Positions 5,592-6,475 of a DNA stretch of 6,475 nt are shown one piece after another. The stretch is from positions 1-6,475 of the forward strand of contig MVRP01000220.1 in assembly GCA_002067405.1 (NCBI GenBank), written 5' to 3'. The DNA is from Syntrophorhabdaceae bacterium PtaU1.Bin034 (GTDB taxonomy: Bacteria > Desulfobacterota_G > Syntrophorhabdia > Syntrophorhabdales > WCHB1-27). Numbering within the stretch: the stretch's first letter is position 1; every line of letters begins with the position of its first letter. Under the pieces are notes generated by a model that was not told the origin of the DNA, ran no database searches, and saw only the letters and a list, made by a program, of their open reading frames with translations. Made by a program: the position numbers and the translations under genes.

Positions 5592-5912
5592 TTTCGGTAC
5601 CCGTCAAGGGCTTGAGAACGGGCCTCTCCGGTATCTTGTTTAAGACATGATTTCCGGATGGGCCCGGATAAACCTTCGCTTCCCTCCAGTCGAGTCACTC
5701 CCTTCCTCACAAATCTACCGGGCTGGGCATTCATATTTTCTGACTGCCTCGCGGCATCGGGAAGGACAACAAATGAAAGGCATCCTTTATCAATCCTTGT
5801 ATCGATTGGTGTTGCTTTGAAATGTCCCGTATGATAAGAGTGAGGTACTCAGGGGTGAACGGGGATTCAAGGTTACCGTTTATCGATGAGGCTCTTTTGA
5901 AGGGGTGCCGCC
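5592..5912. other. Intergenic stretch of 321 bases without a gene
   Basis: Two short hairpins lie near its left end (5600-5622 and 5653-5668). To their right I see no reading frame with a ribosome site. A possible TATGAT box near 5829-5834 precedes the pentapeptide gene, but its -35 partner (TTGGTG, 18 bases upstream) is weak, so no promoter is called. Confidence 0.5.
5600..5622 (+). terminator. Hairpin after the UPF0391 gene, possible terminator
   Basis: CCCG (5600-5603) and CGGG (5619-5622) pair, with TCAA (5604-5607) and TTGA (5612-5615) extending the stem across a three-base bulge. It starts nine bases after the stop codon. The downstream stretch reaches TCTTGTTT only after about ten bases, so termination would be weak. 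A second small hairpin, TCCGG/CCGGA, follows at 5653-5668. Confidence 0.4.
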
Positions 5913-6475
5913 ATGCCAAAAAACGCGATCATCTTTGTCCTTTCTCTCTGTTTTTCAGCATTTCTCTTCTCCGGTGAATCTTGGGCTTTCAAGCAGGAGG
6001 ATGTGGATAAGCTTCTGAAAACGAAGCAGTGTACCTTTTGTGACCTTCGGGACGCGAACCTGGTAGATGCCGATCTCTCCGGCGGAAGGCTGTCGGGGGC
6101 CAACCTGTCGGGAGCGAACCTGTCGGGAGCAGATCTTTCAAAAACCAATCTGCGGAATGTCACGTTCCGGGGAGCAAGGCTGTCGGGGGCCAACCTGTCG
6201 GGAGCAGATCTTTCACGCGCCAGCCTGTCTCGCGCCCAACTTTCGAATGCGAACTTCTCGGAGGCGAAGATGCTCGATGCCGATCTCTCCGGCGCCGCTC
6301 TCTCGAACGCGAACTTCTCGAACGCGAACCTTTCCCGGGCTGACCTTGCCCAGGCCGACATAGGTGATGCAAGGTTCTCAGGGGCGGAACTTTCCGGTGC
6401 CCGATGGAACGACGGAGTTCGATGCAGGGAAGGATCGGTTGAAGAGTGCAAGAAAGACTACTCCCAGCCGACAGG
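5913..6475 (+). CDS. Exported pentapeptide-repeat protein (3' end beyond window)
   Basis: At least 187 residues with no stop before the window ends. Residues 1-25 are a Sec signal peptide, cleaved probably after SWA. A short linker (26-44) carries Cys40 and Cys43 (CTFC). Then 25 uninterrupted pentapeptides of the A(D/N)LSx type follow: every fifth residue from 45 to 165 is Leu, Phe, Met, Ile or finally Trp. This predicts a right-handed square beta-helix of about six coils, in the periplasm or outside. The segment after it (ARWNDGVRC, then EECKK) has Cys171 and Cys179, so the helix is flanked by cysteine pairs that could form disulfides. The function is unknown; gyrase-protecting relatives are cytoplasmic, so that role is unlikely. 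ATG 5913 is the only start, since an in-frame TGA lies at 5898-5900; AAGGGG (5900-5905) is the ribosome site. Confidence 0.88.
   Translation, partial: MPKNAIIFVLSLCFSAFLFSGESWAFKQEDVDKLLKTKQCTFCDLRDANLVDADLSGGRLSGANLSGANLSGADLSKTNLRNVTFRGARLSGANLSGADLSRASLSRAQLSNANFSEAKMLDADLSGAALSNANFSNANLSRADLAQADIGDARFSGAELSGARWNDGVRCREGSVEECKKDYSQPT
6066..6293 (+). repeat. DNA-level direct repeats inside the pentapeptide gene
   Basis: Several blocks are identical in DNA and not only in protein. A 30-base block at 6086-6115 recurs at 6176-6205 (90-base shift, six pentapeptides). A block starting AACCTGTCGGGAGCAGATCT at 6117 recurs at 6192 (75-base shift, five pentapeptides). GATGCCGATCTCTCCGGC at 6066-6083 recurs at 6276-6293 (210-base shift, fourteen pentapeptides). 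Shared codons point to recent internal duplication. Confidence 0.8.

Noticed and set aside
6066..6293. Short regular repeats as a CRISPR array or tandem repeat locus
   Set aside because: Repeats are multiples of 15 bases in frame within a coding gene, diverged in the third base, with no unique spacers.
5873..6451. 192-codon - strand frame with regular five-residue pattern
   Set aside because: The periodicity is the mirror of the 15-base codon repeats of the pentapeptide gene on the + strand, which has the start site and signal peptide.

Overview
The window reads as chromosomal DNA from a Gram-negative, moderately GC-rich bacterium. The evidence is a ZraP/Spy-like periplasmic protein, a lipobox protein, several Sec signal peptides and a bacteriohemerythrin. 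This gene mix is common in anaerobic or metal-exposed lineages such as Desulfobacterota or Nitrospirota, but that placement is an inference from protein style. No rRNA, tRNA, CRISPR array, transposase or integrase is visible.

Left block (1-995, + strand): the last codons of a sensor histidine kinase, then two small exported proteins. The first is a Spy/CpxP/ZraP-like helical protein with a Gly/Tyr/Cys-rich tail. The second is a PepSY-like protein. The layout suggests an envelope or metal stress module with its sensor. Next come a 272-base gap, a sigma70-type promoter with a palindromic operator candidate, and an ArsR-family regulator with a vicinal Cys pair (1268-1600). A 17-codon orphan reading frame that looks like a cut-off gene start follows at 1678-1731.

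Middle block: on the - strand (1772-3403) lies a large adenosine deaminase superfamily protein with a lipobox, so purine nucleoside deamination probably occurs outside the cytoplasm. It is convergent with the ArsR gene and divergent from a single-domain bacteriohemerythrin (3638-4045, + strand) with all seven iron ligands.

Right block (+ strand): an AI-2E/PerM family membrane protein with a TTG start (4168-5211), a 57-residue UPF0391/DUF1328 membrane protein (5418-5591) behind a near-consensus promoter, a 321-base gap, and an exported pentapeptide-repeat protein (from 5913) that runs off the window with 25 uninterrupted repeats.

The genes look like separate small transcription units, apart from the first block. 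I see no clear new multi-gene system. The most useful leads are the ArsR promoter/operator with its possibly decayed partner, the lipoprotein-type deaminase with an overlong N-terminus, a possible gene relic at 1033-1179, and the DNA-level duplication inside the pentapeptide gene.
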